Shown one piece after another: positions 27,201 through 35,787 of a stretch of DNA of 64,000 nucleotides (positions within the stretch are counted from its first letter, which is position 1; every line of letters begins with the position of its first letter). The position numbers and the translations under genes are program-made. The notes below the pieces were generated by a model. That model saw only the letters and a program-made list of their open reading frames with translations. It was not told the DNA's origin and searched no databases. Source of the DNA: Seonamhaeicola sp. ML3 (lineage in GTDB: Bacteria > Bacteroidota > Bacteroidia > Flavobacteriales > Flavobacteriaceae); contig NZ_CP096884.1 of the NCBI RefSeq assembly GCF_023273855.1, forward strand, positions 434,001 to 498,000. Reading direction: 5' to 3'.

Positions 27201-27923
27201 GATGGGTATGCAGAAGTTAATGTTGTTGAAAATGCGCAAACCTTAATTCAACAAAAAATAGATTCAGGAGAATTAGTAGTTCCTAAAGGGATTAATTATA
27301 AATTCACAGGAACTTATGAAAATCAATTACGAGCAGAAAAAACCTTATCGGTTGTAGTGCCATTGGCATTGTTCATTATCTTCTTAATACTATATTTTCA
27401 GTTTCGTTCAGTAGCAACCTCTTTTATGGTATTTACAGGCATAGCCGTTGCTTTTGCAGGTGGTTTTATCATGATTTGGTTATATGGTCAAAACTGGTTT
27501 TTAAACTTCAATTTCTTTGGCGAAAACCTAAGAGACTTGTTCCAGATGCATCCTATTAATTTAAGTGTAGCTGTTTGGGTTGGTTTTATAGCCTTGTTTG
27601 GTATAGCTACTGATGATGGCGTTGTTATGGCAACTTACCTCACTCAAATATTTGATAGGAATAAACCAACAAACAAGAATGATGTAAGAGCATCAGTAAT
27701 AGAGGCAGGAGAAAAGCGTATTAGACCTTGTTTAATGACAACTGCAACTACCATATTAGCACTATTACCAGTACTAACATCAACAGGTCGTGGTAGCGAT
27801 ATTATGATTCCTATGGCAATTCCAAGTTTTGGAGGTATGCTCATTGCCTTAATCACTCTATTTGTTGTTCCAGTTTTATACAGTTGGAAAGCAGAATTAC
27901 AACTTAAAAAAGTAGCAAAATGA
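24210..27923 (+). CDS. CusA/CzcA-family heavy-metal efflux RND permease
   Basis: This is the inner-membrane proton/metal antiporter of a tripartite pump. The 1237 residues show the HME-RND start (DVGFLPSNPVAVDAIPDIGENQQIVF), the transport motif GIAIAIGTMVDVGVILSENIIRHLDE in TM4, and the GTDDGVV-like IATDDGVVMATYL late in the protein. The sequence resembles the Cu/Ag (CusA) subgroup. It is about 190 residues longer than E. coli CusA, mainly from extra hydrophobic segments at about 510-630 and a longer periplasmic loop. The stop overlaps the next start (ATGA), showing translational coupling. Confidence 0.93.
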   Translation: MLNKSIKFLIENKLVAVLLLVLFIGWGTVNAPFNWDVGFLPSNPVAVDAIPDIGENQQIVFTKWDGRSPQDIEDQITYPLTTSLLGIPGVKTIRSSSMFGFSSIYIIFEEDIEFYWSRSRILEKLNSLPSGLLPEGVNPALGPDATGLGQIFWYTLEGRDENGNVTGGWDLHELRSIQDYYVKYALSSASGVSEVASIGGYVQEYQVDVNPELMRQYNIGLHHVVKAVKESNKDIGAQTLEINQAEYLVRGLGYIKSIADIENAVIISEDFTAIRIKDIGNVSLGAATRRGVLDKEGAEVVGAAVVARYGANPMEVITNVKEKISELSSGLPSKVLSDGRTSQLTIVPFYDRTELIQETLGTLNEALTLEILITILVIIIMVFNLRASVLISGLLPVAVLMVFIAMKLFGVDANIVALSGIAIAIGTMVDVGVILSENIIRHLDENKNKLPINTVVYNATAEVSGAIVTAVMTTIISFIPVFTMIGAEGKLFRPLAFTKTFALTASIIVALFLIPPFAAFLFRKKNIKKTFSYVVNGLLIIIGIATIISGYWIGLILIAFGITALLKFNGQLLEKRANLINIVISSLTIVFLLAEYWRPLGVDKSIFWNLIFVGMICFGLLGVFTLFRRYYTRILQWALANKILFLSIPTLIVIGGFFIMKNTGKEFMPSLNEGSFLLMPTSMPHSGVEENKRVLQQLDMAVASIPEIKTVVGKAGRTESALDPAPLSMYENMIQYKPEYMLNLHGERQRYRVNEDGLFELKDGSFVANPNNSDKNIVLNSDIVREQLIEDNDGEFYRNWRPVINNPNDIWKEIVRVTKLPGVTSAPKLQPIETRLVMLQTGMRAPMGIKVKGQDLKQIEAFGVQLEDILKQAEGVKVEAVFADRIVGKPYLLIDIDREKLARYGISIDDVQNVLKVAVGGMVLTQTVEGRERYGVRVRYPRELRGNPSDLENIYIPVEKGSPVPLSELATIRYEQGAQVIKSEDTFLVGYVLFDKLDGYAEVNVVENAQTLIQQKIDSGELVVPKGINYKFTGTYENQLRAEKTLSVVVPLALFIIFLILYFQFRSVATSFMVFTGIAVAFAGGFIMIWLYGQNWFLNFNFFGENLRDLFQMHPINLSVAVWVGFIALFGIATDDGVVMATYLTQIFDRNKPTNKNDVRASVIEAGEKRIRPCLMTTATTILALLPVLTSTGRGSDIMIPMAIPSFGGMLIALITLFVVPVLYSWKAELQLKKVAK

Positions 27924-29137
27924 AAAGATTAGTATTAATACTTCTTGGTCTAATGACATTTAATTTTTCAAATGGGCAACAGTTGGAAATATTAATTAAT
28001 GAAGCATTAGCGAATAATCCAGAGATTCAGAAATTTGAATTACAATATAGTATTGCTTCAGAAAAAGTAAATGAAGTTAATACCATTCCAAACACCGAAT
28101 TTGGAGTAGGCTATTTTGTAAGTGAACCTGAAACAAGAACTGGAGCGCAACGTTTTAAAATTTCTGCAAAACAAATGATGCCTTGGTTTGGTTCTATTAC
28201 TGCCAGAGAAAATTATGTTAACTCATTGGCGGATGCTAAATATGAAGATATTGCGATTGCAAAACGAAAGTTAGTAGCTTCTGTATCTCAGTCTTACTAT
28301 AACCTCTATGCGCTTAAAACAAAACAAAGGGTTTTAGATGACAATATAGCATTACTTAAAACCTACGAAACATTGGCTTTAACGTCTCTTGAAGTAGGTA
28401 AAGCTTCAGCAGTTGATGTATTAAGATTGCAGATGAGACAGAACGAGTTATGGCAATCAAAGCAAGTTCTGGCGCAGTTGTATTTAGCAGAACAAACAAC
28501 ATTTAATAAGCTTTTAAATAGAGAAAAGTCTGTTGAAATTGATTTAGTTAGTGAATTAACTATACCATTAAATGATGCTTTAAATGACTCGAAAAATTTA
28601 GCATTACATCCTGAGCTGACAAAATATGATAAGTTGTTTAAATCTGTAGAACAATCCGAATTATTGAATCAAAAAGATAGTCAACCTATGGTTGGTTTTG
28701 GGTTGGATTATGTTTCGGTTTCAGAACGACCAAACATGAGTTTTAGTGATAACGGAAAAGATATTGTTATGCCTATGGTGTCACTTTCAATTCCGATTTT
28801 CAATAAGAAAAACAAATCGCAAACAAGACAGAACGCTTTAAAACAACAAGAAATTACATTCCAGAAACAAGAAAGAGAAAATGTTTTAGAAACTGCTTTA
28901 TCTAAAGCAATTAATAACAGAATAGCTTCACGAATTAGTTATGATACGCAAGCCAAAAACTTAAAACAGGCAAAAGATGCAGAAGACATTTTGATAAAAA
29001 GCTATGAAACAGGAACGATTGATTTTAATGATGTCTTAGACATCCAAGAATTACAATTAAAGTTTCAAATTAATCAAATAGAATCTGTGAAGAACTATTA
29101 TGTTCAATCAACAATTATTAATTACTTAACTATATAA
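27920..29137 (+). CDS. TolC-family outer membrane efflux channel
   Basis: The 405-residue protein has a signal peptide (ending SNGQQ) and two long helical hairpin repeats typical of TolC/CusC (EILINEALANNPEIQKFELQY; VASVSQSYYNLYALKTKQRV; ALKQQEITFQKQERENVLETALSKAINN). It forms the outer membrane duct for the RND pump. It overlaps the pump gene by 4 bases and lies 3 bp before the next gene. Confidence 0.9.
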   Translation: MKRLVLILLGLMTFNFSNGQQLEILINEALANNPEIQKFELQYSIASEKVNEVNTIPNTEFGVGYFVSEPETRTGAQRFKISAKQMMPWFGSITARENYVNSLADAKYEDIAIAKRKLVASVSQSYYNLYALKTKQRVLDDNIALLKTYETLALTSLEVGKASAVDVLRLQMRQNELWQSKQVLAQLYLAEQTTFNKLLNREKSVEIDLVSELTIPLNDALNDSKNLALHPELTKYDKLFKSVEQSELLNQKDSQPMVGFGLDYVSVSERPNMSFSDNGKDIVMPMVSLSIPIFNKKNKSQTRQNALKQQEITFQKQERENVLETALSKAINNRIASRISYDTQAKNLKQAKDAEDILIKSYETGTIDFNDVLDIQELQLKFQINQIESVKNYYVQSTIINYLTI

Positions 29138-29140
29138 AAA

Positions 29141-29869
29141 ATGAAACATACATATAATATACAAGGCATGACTTGTGGAAACTGTAAAGCTTCTGTTGAG
29201 AAGTATTTAAGTGAAGTAAATAATGTAACGGATGTTTCTGTGAACCTTGAAAGAGGAGAAGCAGAAATAACAATGAGCAGTCATATAGATACTAACGTAT
29301 TTCAAAAAGCCTTACCAGAAAAATATTTACTCACAGAGAAAAATGTATTTACTTCAGTAGAACCTTCAAGCCATGAAATAGAACAAGAAAAGAGCAAATT
29401 ACAACAATTAAAACCGTTATTACTTATTATCTTTTATATCGTATCAGCAAGTATTTTGCTACACTATAAAAACTGGTCTTGGGATTCTTTTATGCTTGAC
29501 TTTATGGGATTGTTCTATATCGTATTTAGTTTCTTTAAAATGCTCGATTTAAAAGGTTTTCCAGAATCGTTTAGAATGTATGACCCATTAGCTAAGAAAG
29601 TACCTGCTTATGGCAAAGTTTATCCTTTTATAGAAACAGGATTAGGTCTGATGTTCTTAATGCGATTTGAAGTGAATATTGCTTTAATTATCACACTTAT
29701 TGTTTTAGGAATAACAACTATTGGAGTTACTAAAACTTTATTGGATAAAAAATCTATCAGATGTGCTTGTTTAGGAACAGCACTAAAACTGCCCATGACA
29801 GAAGCTACATTTATTGAGAATGCTATTATGATTGTAATGGCTGTACTAATGTTATTAAACATATTTTAA
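29141..29869 (+). CDS. HMA-domain protein fused to a MauE/DoxX-like membrane domain
   Basis: Residues 1-70 are a heavy-metal-associated domain with the metal site GMTCGNC. The remaining part has four hydrophobic segments, the last pair linked by the Cys-containing loop IRCACLGTAL. HMA domains bind Cu(I) or Hg(II) through the CxxC pair. The membrane part resembles MauE/DoxX, suggesting a role in thiol redox or metal transfer at the inner membrane. It sits between the TolC-like and CusB-like genes with gaps of 3 and 1 bp. Confidence 0.82.
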   Translation: MKHTYNIQGMTCGNCKASVEKYLSEVNNVTDVSVNLERGEAEITMSSHIDTNVFQKALPEKYLLTEKNVFTSVEPSSHEIEQEKSKLQQLKPLLLIIFYIVSASILLHYKNWSWDSFMLDFMGLFYIVFSFFKMLDLKGFPESFRMYDPLAKKVPAYGKVYPFIETGLGLMFLMRFEVNIALIITLIVLGITTIGVTKTLLDKKSIRCACLGTALKLPMTEATFIENAIMIVMAVLMLLNIF

Positions 29870-29870
29870 A

Positions 29871-31640
29871 ATGAAAAAATATATAATTTATATCGGAGTA
29901 TTGGCTGTGGGACTTCTGTTAGGATGGTTACTTTTTGGTAATACTTCAAATGAAGCAACTGCACATAATCATATCGAGACAGTAGAAAACAATCAGATGT
30001 GGACATGTTCTATGCATCCGCAAATTATGCAACCAGAAGAAGGGGATTGTCCAATATGCGGTATGGATTTAATTCCAGCGGAAGCTGGAGCTGATGGGTT
30101 AACCGCAGACCAATTTAAACTGACTAAAAATGCAATGGCATTGGCTAACATTCAAACATCAGTTGTAGGTCATAGTAAAGCTGAAGGAGGTACTATAAAA
30201 CTTTCTGGTAAAATAGTTGAAAATGAAGAAGCAAATGTAGTTCAAGTCAGTTACTTTTCTGGTAGAATAGAAAAACTAAATGTCAGTTATACAGGAGAAA
30301 AAGTAAGAAAGGGTCAGTTATTGGCAACTATTTATTCTCCAGAACTATTTGCTGCTCAACAAGAGCTTATTACAGCATCTTCCTTAAAAGAATCTCAACC
30401 AGAATTATATAAGGCAGTTCGTAACAAGCTAAAACTTTGGAAGCTATCAGATACCCAAATAAATCAGATTGAAGCTTCTGGAAAAGTAAAAGAGAACTTT
30501 TCTGTTTATGCTACTGTATCAGGTACGGTATCTAAAAAATTAGTAGAGCAAGGTAGTTATATAAAGCAAGGGCAGCCTTTGTTAAAAATTGCAAACCTAA
30601 ATACAGTTTGGGCAAATTTTGATGTCTATGAAAATCAAATAGACCTATTTAAGGAAGGGCAAGAAGTTTCTATTAAGACTAATGCATACCCCAATAAAAC
30701 TTTTAATGCTAAAGTTTCTTTTATAGACCCTACACTTGATGTTAAAACAAGGACAATGAAATTGAGAGCTGTTTTAAGCAATGGAAAAGATTTGTTTAAA
30801 CCAGGTATGTTTATAGAAGGTAATATAAAGCCTGTTAACGCAATTAATGGACAAATATCTGTTATACCTTCAAGTGCTGTTTTATGGACAGGAAAACGCT
30901 CCGTAGTGTACTTAAAGAAGAATCCTAACGAACCCATATTTGAATTACGAGAAGTAACATTGGGCAACAGAGTTGGAGAAAATTATGAAGTATTAGAAGG
31001 GGTTAATAATGGAGATGAAATTGTAACGAATGGCACATTTACTGTGGATGCTGCTGCACAATTACAAGGTAAAAAATCCATGATGAATAAAGAAGGAGGT
31101 AAAGTAATGACTGGTCATGAAGGACATCTTGGTATGGATTCAAAACCATCAAGCTCAAATGAAAGTCATTCCAATATGAATGAAAGAATAGAAGTGTCAG
31201 AAGATTTTCAAAATCAATTAAAAATAGTTTTTAATGATTATATCGAATTAAAGGAAGCTTTGGTAAACGAGGATTCTAAAAAGGGGGTTGAATCGGCAAA
31301 AGAGTTATTGTCTAATTTAAGTAAGATAGATATGAAGCTATTAACTAATAAGGGACATAGCCATTGGATGACCTTAGAAAAAGAATTAGAGACTTCGGCA
31401 AGTTCAATCTCAAACACATCAAATATTAAAGGGCAAAGAAATCATTTTAAACATCTCTCATCTCATCTGGCAAAAGCACTTCAGTTATTTGGTATAAACG
31501 AAAAGGTTTATTATCAATATTGCCCTATGGCAGACAGTAACACTGGAGCATATTGGTTAAGTAAAGAAGAAAAAGTAATCAATCCATATTTTGGGGAAGC
31601 CATGCTTACCTGCGGAGATGTAAAACAAGTAATAGAATAA
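29871..31640 (+). CDS. CusB-like RND periplasmic adaptor with metal-binding and DUF3347 domains
   Basis: The 589-residue protein has an N-terminal membrane anchor. A heavy-metal-binding domain follows at about 44-72 (WTCSMHPQIMQPEEGDCPICGMDL). The membrane-fusion core at about 95-400 includes lipoyl-like and barrel segments (SYTGEKVRKGQLLATIYSPEL, GSYIKQGQPLLKIANLNTVW). After a His/Met-rich linker (TGHEGHLGMDSK) there is a DUF3347 domain at about 440-589 with YYQYCPMADSNTGAYWLSKEE. It bridges pump and channel and may hand metal to the pump. Confidence 0.92.
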   Translation: MKKYIIYIGVLAVGLLLGWLLFGNTSNEATAHNHIETVENNQMWTCSMHPQIMQPEEGDCPICGMDLIPAEAGADGLTADQFKLTKNAMALANIQTSVVGHSKAEGGTIKLSGKIVENEEANVVQVSYFSGRIEKLNVSYTGEKVRKGQLLATIYSPELFAAQQELITASSLKESQPELYKAVRNKLKLWKLSDTQINQIEASGKVKENFSVYATVSGTVSKKLVEQGSYIKQGQPLLKIANLNTVWANFDVYENQIDLFKEGQEVSIKTNAYPNKTFNAKVSFIDPTLDVKTRTMKLRAVLSNGKDLFKPGMFIEGNIKPVNAINGQISVIPSSAVLWTGKRSVVYLKKNPNEPIFELREVTLGNRVGENYEVLEGVNNGDEIVTNGTFTVDAAAQLQGKKSMMNKEGGKVMTGHEGHLGMDSKPSSSNESHSNMNERIEVSEDFQNQLKIVFNDYIELKEALVNEDSKKGVESAKELLSNLSKIDMKLLTNKGHSHWMTLEKELETSASSISNTSNIKGQRNHFKHLSSHLAKALQLFGINEKVYYQYCPMADSNTGAYWLSKEEKVINPYFGEAMLTCGDVKQVIE

Positions 31641-31674
31641 TTAATTATAAATAATAACAATTAAATTTTTAAAG

Positions 31675-32070
31675 ATGAAAAAAGTAATTTTAAGTGTAGT
31701 AATAATTGCAGCTATTGGTTTAGTAAGCTGCAAAAGTGATTTAAAACAGAAAACAGAAACAACTACCGAAGTTTCTCATGAAATGGCGATGACAAATTTG
31801 TCCTTTGGTGTTAGAGGAAATTGTGGTATGTGCAAAAAGACTATTGAAAAAGCAGCCAATAGTGTTGACGGTGTTGCAAAAGCAACTTGGGATGTAGATA
31901 AGAAGAAAATTGATGTAACTTTTGATGATTCTAAAACTGATGCTATGGCAATTCATAAAGCAATAGCAGCTTCAGGTTACGATACGGAAAAAGTAGCGAG
32001 TAGTGAAGAAGCCTATAGCGGTTTACCAGGTTGTTGCCAGTATGACCATGAAATGGCTATGAACCAATAA
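31675..32070 (+). CDS. HMA-domain lipoprotein
   Basis: A short signal ends in lipobox LVSCK (Cys20). A heavy-metal-associated domain follows at about 43-110 with the site GNCGMCKKTIEKAANSVDGV. The C-terminus is rich in His, Met and Cys (GLPGCCQYDHEMAMNQ). It is likely an envelope metal chaperone feeding the pump encoded just upstream. It ends the first metal operon, and a weak hairpin follows at 32141-32175. Confidence 0.85.
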   Translation: MKKVILSVVIIAAIGLVSCKSDLKQKTETTTEVSHEMAMTNLSFGVRGNCGMCKKTIEKAANSVDGVAKATWDVDKKKIDVTFDDSKTDAMAIHKAIAASGYDTEKVASSEEAYSGLPGCCQYDHEMAMNQ

Positions 32071-32140
32071 ATCGAAATCAACGAGCATAATTATTAATCA
32101 ATAATGTAAAAGACGTTCTAAATATTGATTAAGTATAAAT

Positions 32141-32175
32141 AACCCTCCTTGTTTAAGTAAGCTAAGAGGGTTGTT
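32141..32175 (+). terminator. Possible terminator after the pump operon
   Basis: AACCCTC (32141-32147) and GAGGGTT (32166-32172) pair around an 18-nt loop. Only a weak T-rich tail (GTTTC) follows. Confidence 0.4.
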
Positions 32176-32310
32176 TCAATTCGCATTATATAATGATAGT
32201 TAGATTAATTATCCTTGATGGGTTTTATTGAAATATATGAAATATGATTATAAAATAAAACTAATCGAAGTCTTTATGAGGAATGTGTAATAAATGCCCA
32301 ATAGTGTTTT

Positions 32311-32325
32311 TGCACAACCATTGCA
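32311..32325. promoter_or_regulatory. Candidate operator TGCA-N7-TGCA, copy 1
   Basis: TGCACAACCATTGCA lies just upstream of the -7 box at 32338. A 13-of-15 match (TGCACTTCCATTGCA) occurs at 35328-35342, just after the Fur-like gene. The outer TGCA tetrads give dyad symmetry, as expected for a dimeric repressor such as Fur. Confidence 0.5.
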
Positions 32326-32337
32326 TCATTAAATTTT

Positions 32338-32345
32338 TATCTTTG
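32338..32345 (+). promoter_or_regulatory. Promoter -7 box (TATCTTTG)
   Basis: A perfect preferred box 5 bp before the ATG at 32351. It should drive the small Cys/His protein, TonB receptor and Fur-like genes. Confidence 0.65.
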
Positions 32346-32350
32346 CCTCA

Positions 32351-32668
32351 ATGAGATTCATAACAATCATACTGTCACTTACAATGCTTTTTTTGTCTAT
32401 ACAACCTTGTTCAGATGGTCAAAATTTAGAAGACCATCATCAAGGCGAAATTAGCGTTAATCACAATCATCAAGAAGATAGTGATGATTCTTGCCCTGTA
32501 ACCTGTATATGTAATTGTTGTGGTATAGCAATAACCTATGAGCCTTTGGATTCTTATGACTTTATCCTTCAATTAATGATTTCAACAGAATTGATTTCCT
32601 CATACCAATTTCATTACAGATTAGATGTTCATCCCAAGATTTGGCAACCGCCACAAGTAATTAGCTAA
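32351..32668 (+). CDS. Small exported His/Cys-rich protein, DUF6660-like
   Basis: The 105-residue protein has a signal segment, a His-rich stretch (LEDHHQGEISVNHNHQEDSDD) and a Cys cluster (CPVTCICNCCGIAI). A short C-terminus ends KIWQPPQVIS. The histidines and cysteines suggest metal binding outside the inner membrane. It resembles the DUF6660 proteins found beside TonB receptors in this phylum, but I am not certain of the family number. It precedes the TonB receptor by 50 bp. Confidence 0.72.
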   Translation: MRFITIILSLTMLFLSIQPCSDGQNLEDHHQGEISVNHNHQEDSDDSCPVTCICNCCGIAITYEPLDSYDFILQLMISTELISSYQFHYRLDVHPKIWQPPQVIS

Positions 32669-32718
32669 AAACAACACAGTTTTTAAATCAATTTTTAGTT
32701 AATTACAATAATATTTCA

Positions 32719-34905
32719 ATGAATAAATACATATTGAGCATAAAGCTCATTTTAATACTTTGCCTATCACTAAAGGCACAAACATCGGATATACAAATAA
32801 AAGTCATTACAGAGGCTGAAGACGAGCCTTTAATGGGTGCTACGGTTTATTTTGAAACATTAGAAAAAGGAGCAGTAACCAATTTTGAAGGTATTGCAGA
32901 ATTTACAGAAGTAACAAATGGTCAGCACCATGTAATAATTTCATTTTTAGGCTTTGAAACGTTAGAAACGACAATTCAAGTTCCAAGCAAAACAGAATTA
33001 TTATTTAAACTTAAAGAAGGTGGCAACGAATTGGATGAAGTTGTACTTCAATCTACTCGCAGTACAAGAACAGTAAAAAAGATACCTACTCGAATTGAGT
33101 TTATTGGAACAGAAGAATTAGGCGAAAAAGCAATAATGAACCCTACTAATATTTCTATGGTATTACGTGAAAGTACGGGAATACAAATGCAACAAACTTC
33201 TTTAAGTAGTGGTAGTACTAATATTCGTATTCAGGGTTTAGATGGAAGATATACACAATTATTGCGAGATGGATTTCCACTTTATGGTGGCTTTTCAAGT
33301 GGATTAAGCATATTACAAATCCCACCTTTAGACCTTAAACAGTTTGAAATAATAAAAGGTAGTTCATCAACACTATATGGCGGTGGTGCTATTGCAGGTT
33401 TAGTAAATATGGTGTCTAAAACACCCGATGAAGAACCAGCATTAGATATTATGCTTACACAAACCCAAGCATTAGGAAGTACAGCTAATATCTTTTACAG
33501 TAAACGAAATGAAAAGTTTGGTGTTTCACTTTACGGTTCGGGTCACTATCAAAAGGCGTATGACCCAGAAGATGATGGCTTTAGTAATCTACCAAAAACA
33601 ACATCAATTTCTTTCAATCCTAAATTGTTTTACTATCCATCGGAGAAAACTATAGTTTGGTTCGGACTTAATGGAACGTATGATGATAGAGTTGGTGGAG
33701 ATATTACTAAAATTGAAAGTGGCGAAGAAGGGATTCATCAATATACAGAAGAAAACAATTCAAAACGTTTAAGTAGTCAATTTGTATATCAAACGCAGTT
33801 AGATTCTATTAGTTCATTGCAGTTTAAAAATAGTATCTCGTTTTTTGACAGAAACGTAACAGTTCCTGATTTCAATTTTGATGGCAAGCAAACTAATACC
33901 TTTACTGAAATTACATATAATAAAGCATCAGTAAAAACCGATTGGATAGTTGGAGCTAATCTATATACCTCAAATTTTGATGAAAATGATAATGCATCAC
34001 TACAACGTGACCAAAAAGATGTAACCTTTGGAGTATTTGCAAATAACATCTACGATATTTCAGATAATTGGATATTAGAAACAGGGTTAAGAGCAGATTA
34101 TAATAACGATTTCGGATTCTTCCCATTACCAAGAATTTCATTATTATATAAAAATAATAGTGGATTTTCAAGTAGAATTGGTGGTGGTTTAGGGTATAAA
34201 ATTCCAGACATTTTTACAGAGGAAGCAGAATATATCAACTTTGAAAATGTTCTTGCTATAGATAAATCTACAGCAGGTGCAGAACGTTCTTATGGTATTA
34301 ATTTCGATTTAAATTACCAAACACATTTATCTGATGAGATAGGGTTCTCTTTAAATCAACTTTTTTATGTAACTGCAATAAATGATGCACTACTTCTAAA
34401 TTCAACTAATAATGGTTTGTTTCAATTTGAAAATGCACCTGATGAAATCTTTAGTAAAGGAGCAGAAACTAATATCAAATTTACTTATAAGGACTTTAGA
34501 TGGTTTTTAAACTATGCGCTTATTGATACCAAACTAAATTATTTAGCTGGTAATCCACAAAAACCATTAACTGCAAAACATAATGGGGGTAGTGTATTAA
34601 TGTATGAATCTGATAAGTGGCGAATAGGCTATGAAACCTATTACACAGGAGAACAATTCTTGTCAAATGGTACAAAAACAACAGATTTTGTTACTATGGG
34701 TTTATTATTAATGCGTAATTTTAAATTGGGTAGTGTGTTTATGAATTTTGAAAACTTTACAGATAGAAGACAAAGTAGATTTTCGCCATTGGTTCTACCA
34801 CCGTATGAAAACCCTATATTTCCAGAGATTTATGCGCCTACAGATGGTTTTATTTTTAGTGTAGGTCTTATTATTAAACCTTTTGGTAACGAAGACCACG
34901 ATTAA
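32719..34905 (+). CDS. TonB-dependent outer membrane receptor
   Basis: The 728-residue protein has a signal peptide, a carboxypeptidase-regulatory-like domain at about 22-95 (GATVYFETLEKGAVTNFEGIAEF) and a plug at about 115-225 (RIEFIGTEELGEKAI, NIRIQGLDGRYTQLLRDGFPLYGG). A beta-barrel follows, ending GFIFSVGLIIKPFG. It imports a ligand using TonB energy. Its place between a His/Cys-rich protein and a Fur-like regulator inside a metal island suggests a metal or metal complex, but that is inference. Confidence 0.9.
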   Translation: MNKYILSIKLILILCLSLKAQTSDIQIKVITEAEDEPLMGATVYFETLEKGAVTNFEGIAEFTEVTNGQHHVIISFLGFETLETTIQVPSKTELLFKLKEGGNELDEVVLQSTRSTRTVKKIPTRIEFIGTEELGEKAIMNPTNISMVLRESTGIQMQQTSLSSGSTNIRIQGLDGRYTQLLRDGFPLYGGFSSGLSILQIPPLDLKQFEIIKGSSSTLYGGGAIAGLVNMVSKTPDEEPALDIMLTQTQALGSTANIFYSKRNEKFGVSLYGSGHYQKAYDPEDDGFSNLPKTTSISFNPKLFYYPSEKTIVWFGLNGTYDDRVGGDITKIESGEEGIHQYTEENNSKRLSSQFVYQTQLDSISSLQFKNSISFFDRNVTVPDFNFDGKQTNTFTEITYNKASVKTDWIVGANLYTSNFDENDNASLQRDQKDVTFGVFANNIYDISDNWILETGLRADYNNDFGFFPLPRISLLYKNNSGFSSRIGGGLGYKIPDIFTEEAEYINFENVLAIDKSTAGAERSYGINFDLNYQTHLSDEIGFSLNQLFYVTAINDALLLNSTNNGLFQFENAPDEIFSKGAETNIKFTYKDFRWFLNYALIDTKLNYLAGNPQKPLTAKHNGGSVLMYESDKWRIGYETYYTGEQFLSNGTKTTDFVTMGLLLMRNFKLGSVFMNFENFTDRRQSRFSPLVLPPYENPIFPEIYAPTDGFIFSVGLIIKPFGNEDHD

Positions 34906-34907
34906 TT

Positions 34908-35321
34908 ATGGAAACAATAGAACAATTATTAGAGTCAAAAGATATTCGTGTTACAGCAATGCGTTTGTTGATTTACAAGTTTCTTGCAGAAAAAAAGGTA
35001 GCAGTAACTCTGAGTGATATTGAAAATGCTTTTGGAAAGGCAGATAGAACGACACTTTATAGAACTATTAAAACCTTTGAGGAAAAAGTAATAGTACATC
35101 AAATAGATGATGGTACAGGTATTACCAAATATGCATTATGCGAACAAGGTTGTAGTTGTGATATAAAAACCGATTTACACTTACATTTTCATTGTAACAA
35201 TTGCAATGAAACCATTTGCTTAACAGACCATAAAATACCTCAAATAAAAGTACCTGATGGCTTTATTTCGGAAAATGTAAACTTGGTTGTAAAAGGAATA
35301 TGTGATAAGTGTAGTGGGTAA
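34908..35321 (+). CDS. Fur-family metal-responsive transcriptional regulator
   Basis: The 137-residue protein has the winged-helix domain of Fur proteins (VTAMRLLIYKFLAEKKVAVTLSDIENAF, DRTTLYRTIKTFEE). The dimerisation domain carries HLHFHCNNCNETICL and a C-terminal GICDKCSG, so two CxxC pairs are available for structural zinc. The regulated metal cannot be read. It starts 2 bp after the TonB receptor stop, so it is part of that operon. Matching candidate operators lie upstream of the operon and just after this gene. Confidence 0.9.
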   Translation: METIEQLLESKDIRVTAMRLLIYKFLAEKKVAVTLSDIENAFGKADRTTLYRTIKTFEEKVIVHQIDDGTGITKYALCEQGCSCDIKTDLHLHFHCNNCNETICLTDHKIPQIKVPDGFISENVNLVVKGICDKCSG

Positions 35322-35327
35322 CATAAT

Positions 35328-35342
35328 GCACTTCCATTGCAC
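35328..35342. promoter_or_regulatory. Candidate operator TGCA-N7-TGCA, copy 2
   Basis: TGCACTTCCATTGCA matches copy 1 at 32311 in 13 of 15 positions. TGCACTT is repeated directly within it. It lies 31 bp before the likely DUF3703 ATG. Confidence 0.5.
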
Positions 35343-35372
35343 TTACTATTAAATTATTTTTATCCAAAATTA

Positions 35373-35732
35373 ATGGATATGACGTTTAATACTAAAATAC
35401 CTAAACATCTTAAAAAGGCTTATAACGAAGAATTAAAACAATACAGTTTATGTTTAGAAAATAAACAGTATAGTAATGCTTGGTATCATTTAGAGCGCAG
35501 TCATATAATAGGGCAATCTTACCCTATAGAACATACCTATTCACATTGGCTAATGCTAAAATTTGGATTGAGACAAAAAGATATTAAAGAAGTATTCGGT
35601 CAAATTATAAGGTTAATTGCTGGTGGTTGGAAATCATTTATAAATCACGTTCCTCTTGGAAATACTGGTGGTGCAAATGTACCACCATTAATGCGTATGC
35701 CTATTCCAAGTGATATTAAATCATTGATGTAA
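35373..35732 (+). CDS. DUF3703 domain protein
   Basis: The likely start is ATG 35373 (MDMTFNTKIPKHL), giving 119 residues. A TTG at 35337 is also open but would overlap the candidate operator. The protein is helical with AYNEELKQYSLCLENKQYSNAWYHLERSHIIGQ and THWLMLKFGL-like THSHWLM, and ends HVPLGNTGGANVPPLMRMPIP. DUF3703 proteins are small cytosolic proteins often found with metal-resistance genes. Their activity is unknown. Confidence 0.8.
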   Translation: MDMTFNTKIPKHLKKAYNEELKQYSLCLENKQYSNAWYHLERSHIIGQSYPIEHTYSHWLMLKFGLRQKDIKEVFGQIIRLIAGGWKSFINHVPLGNTGGANVPPLMRMPIPSDIKSLM

Positions 35733-35787
35733 TATCAAAATGGTATTGCGTAAGACTTTTAATAAGACTTATTAATAGAATAATAAA

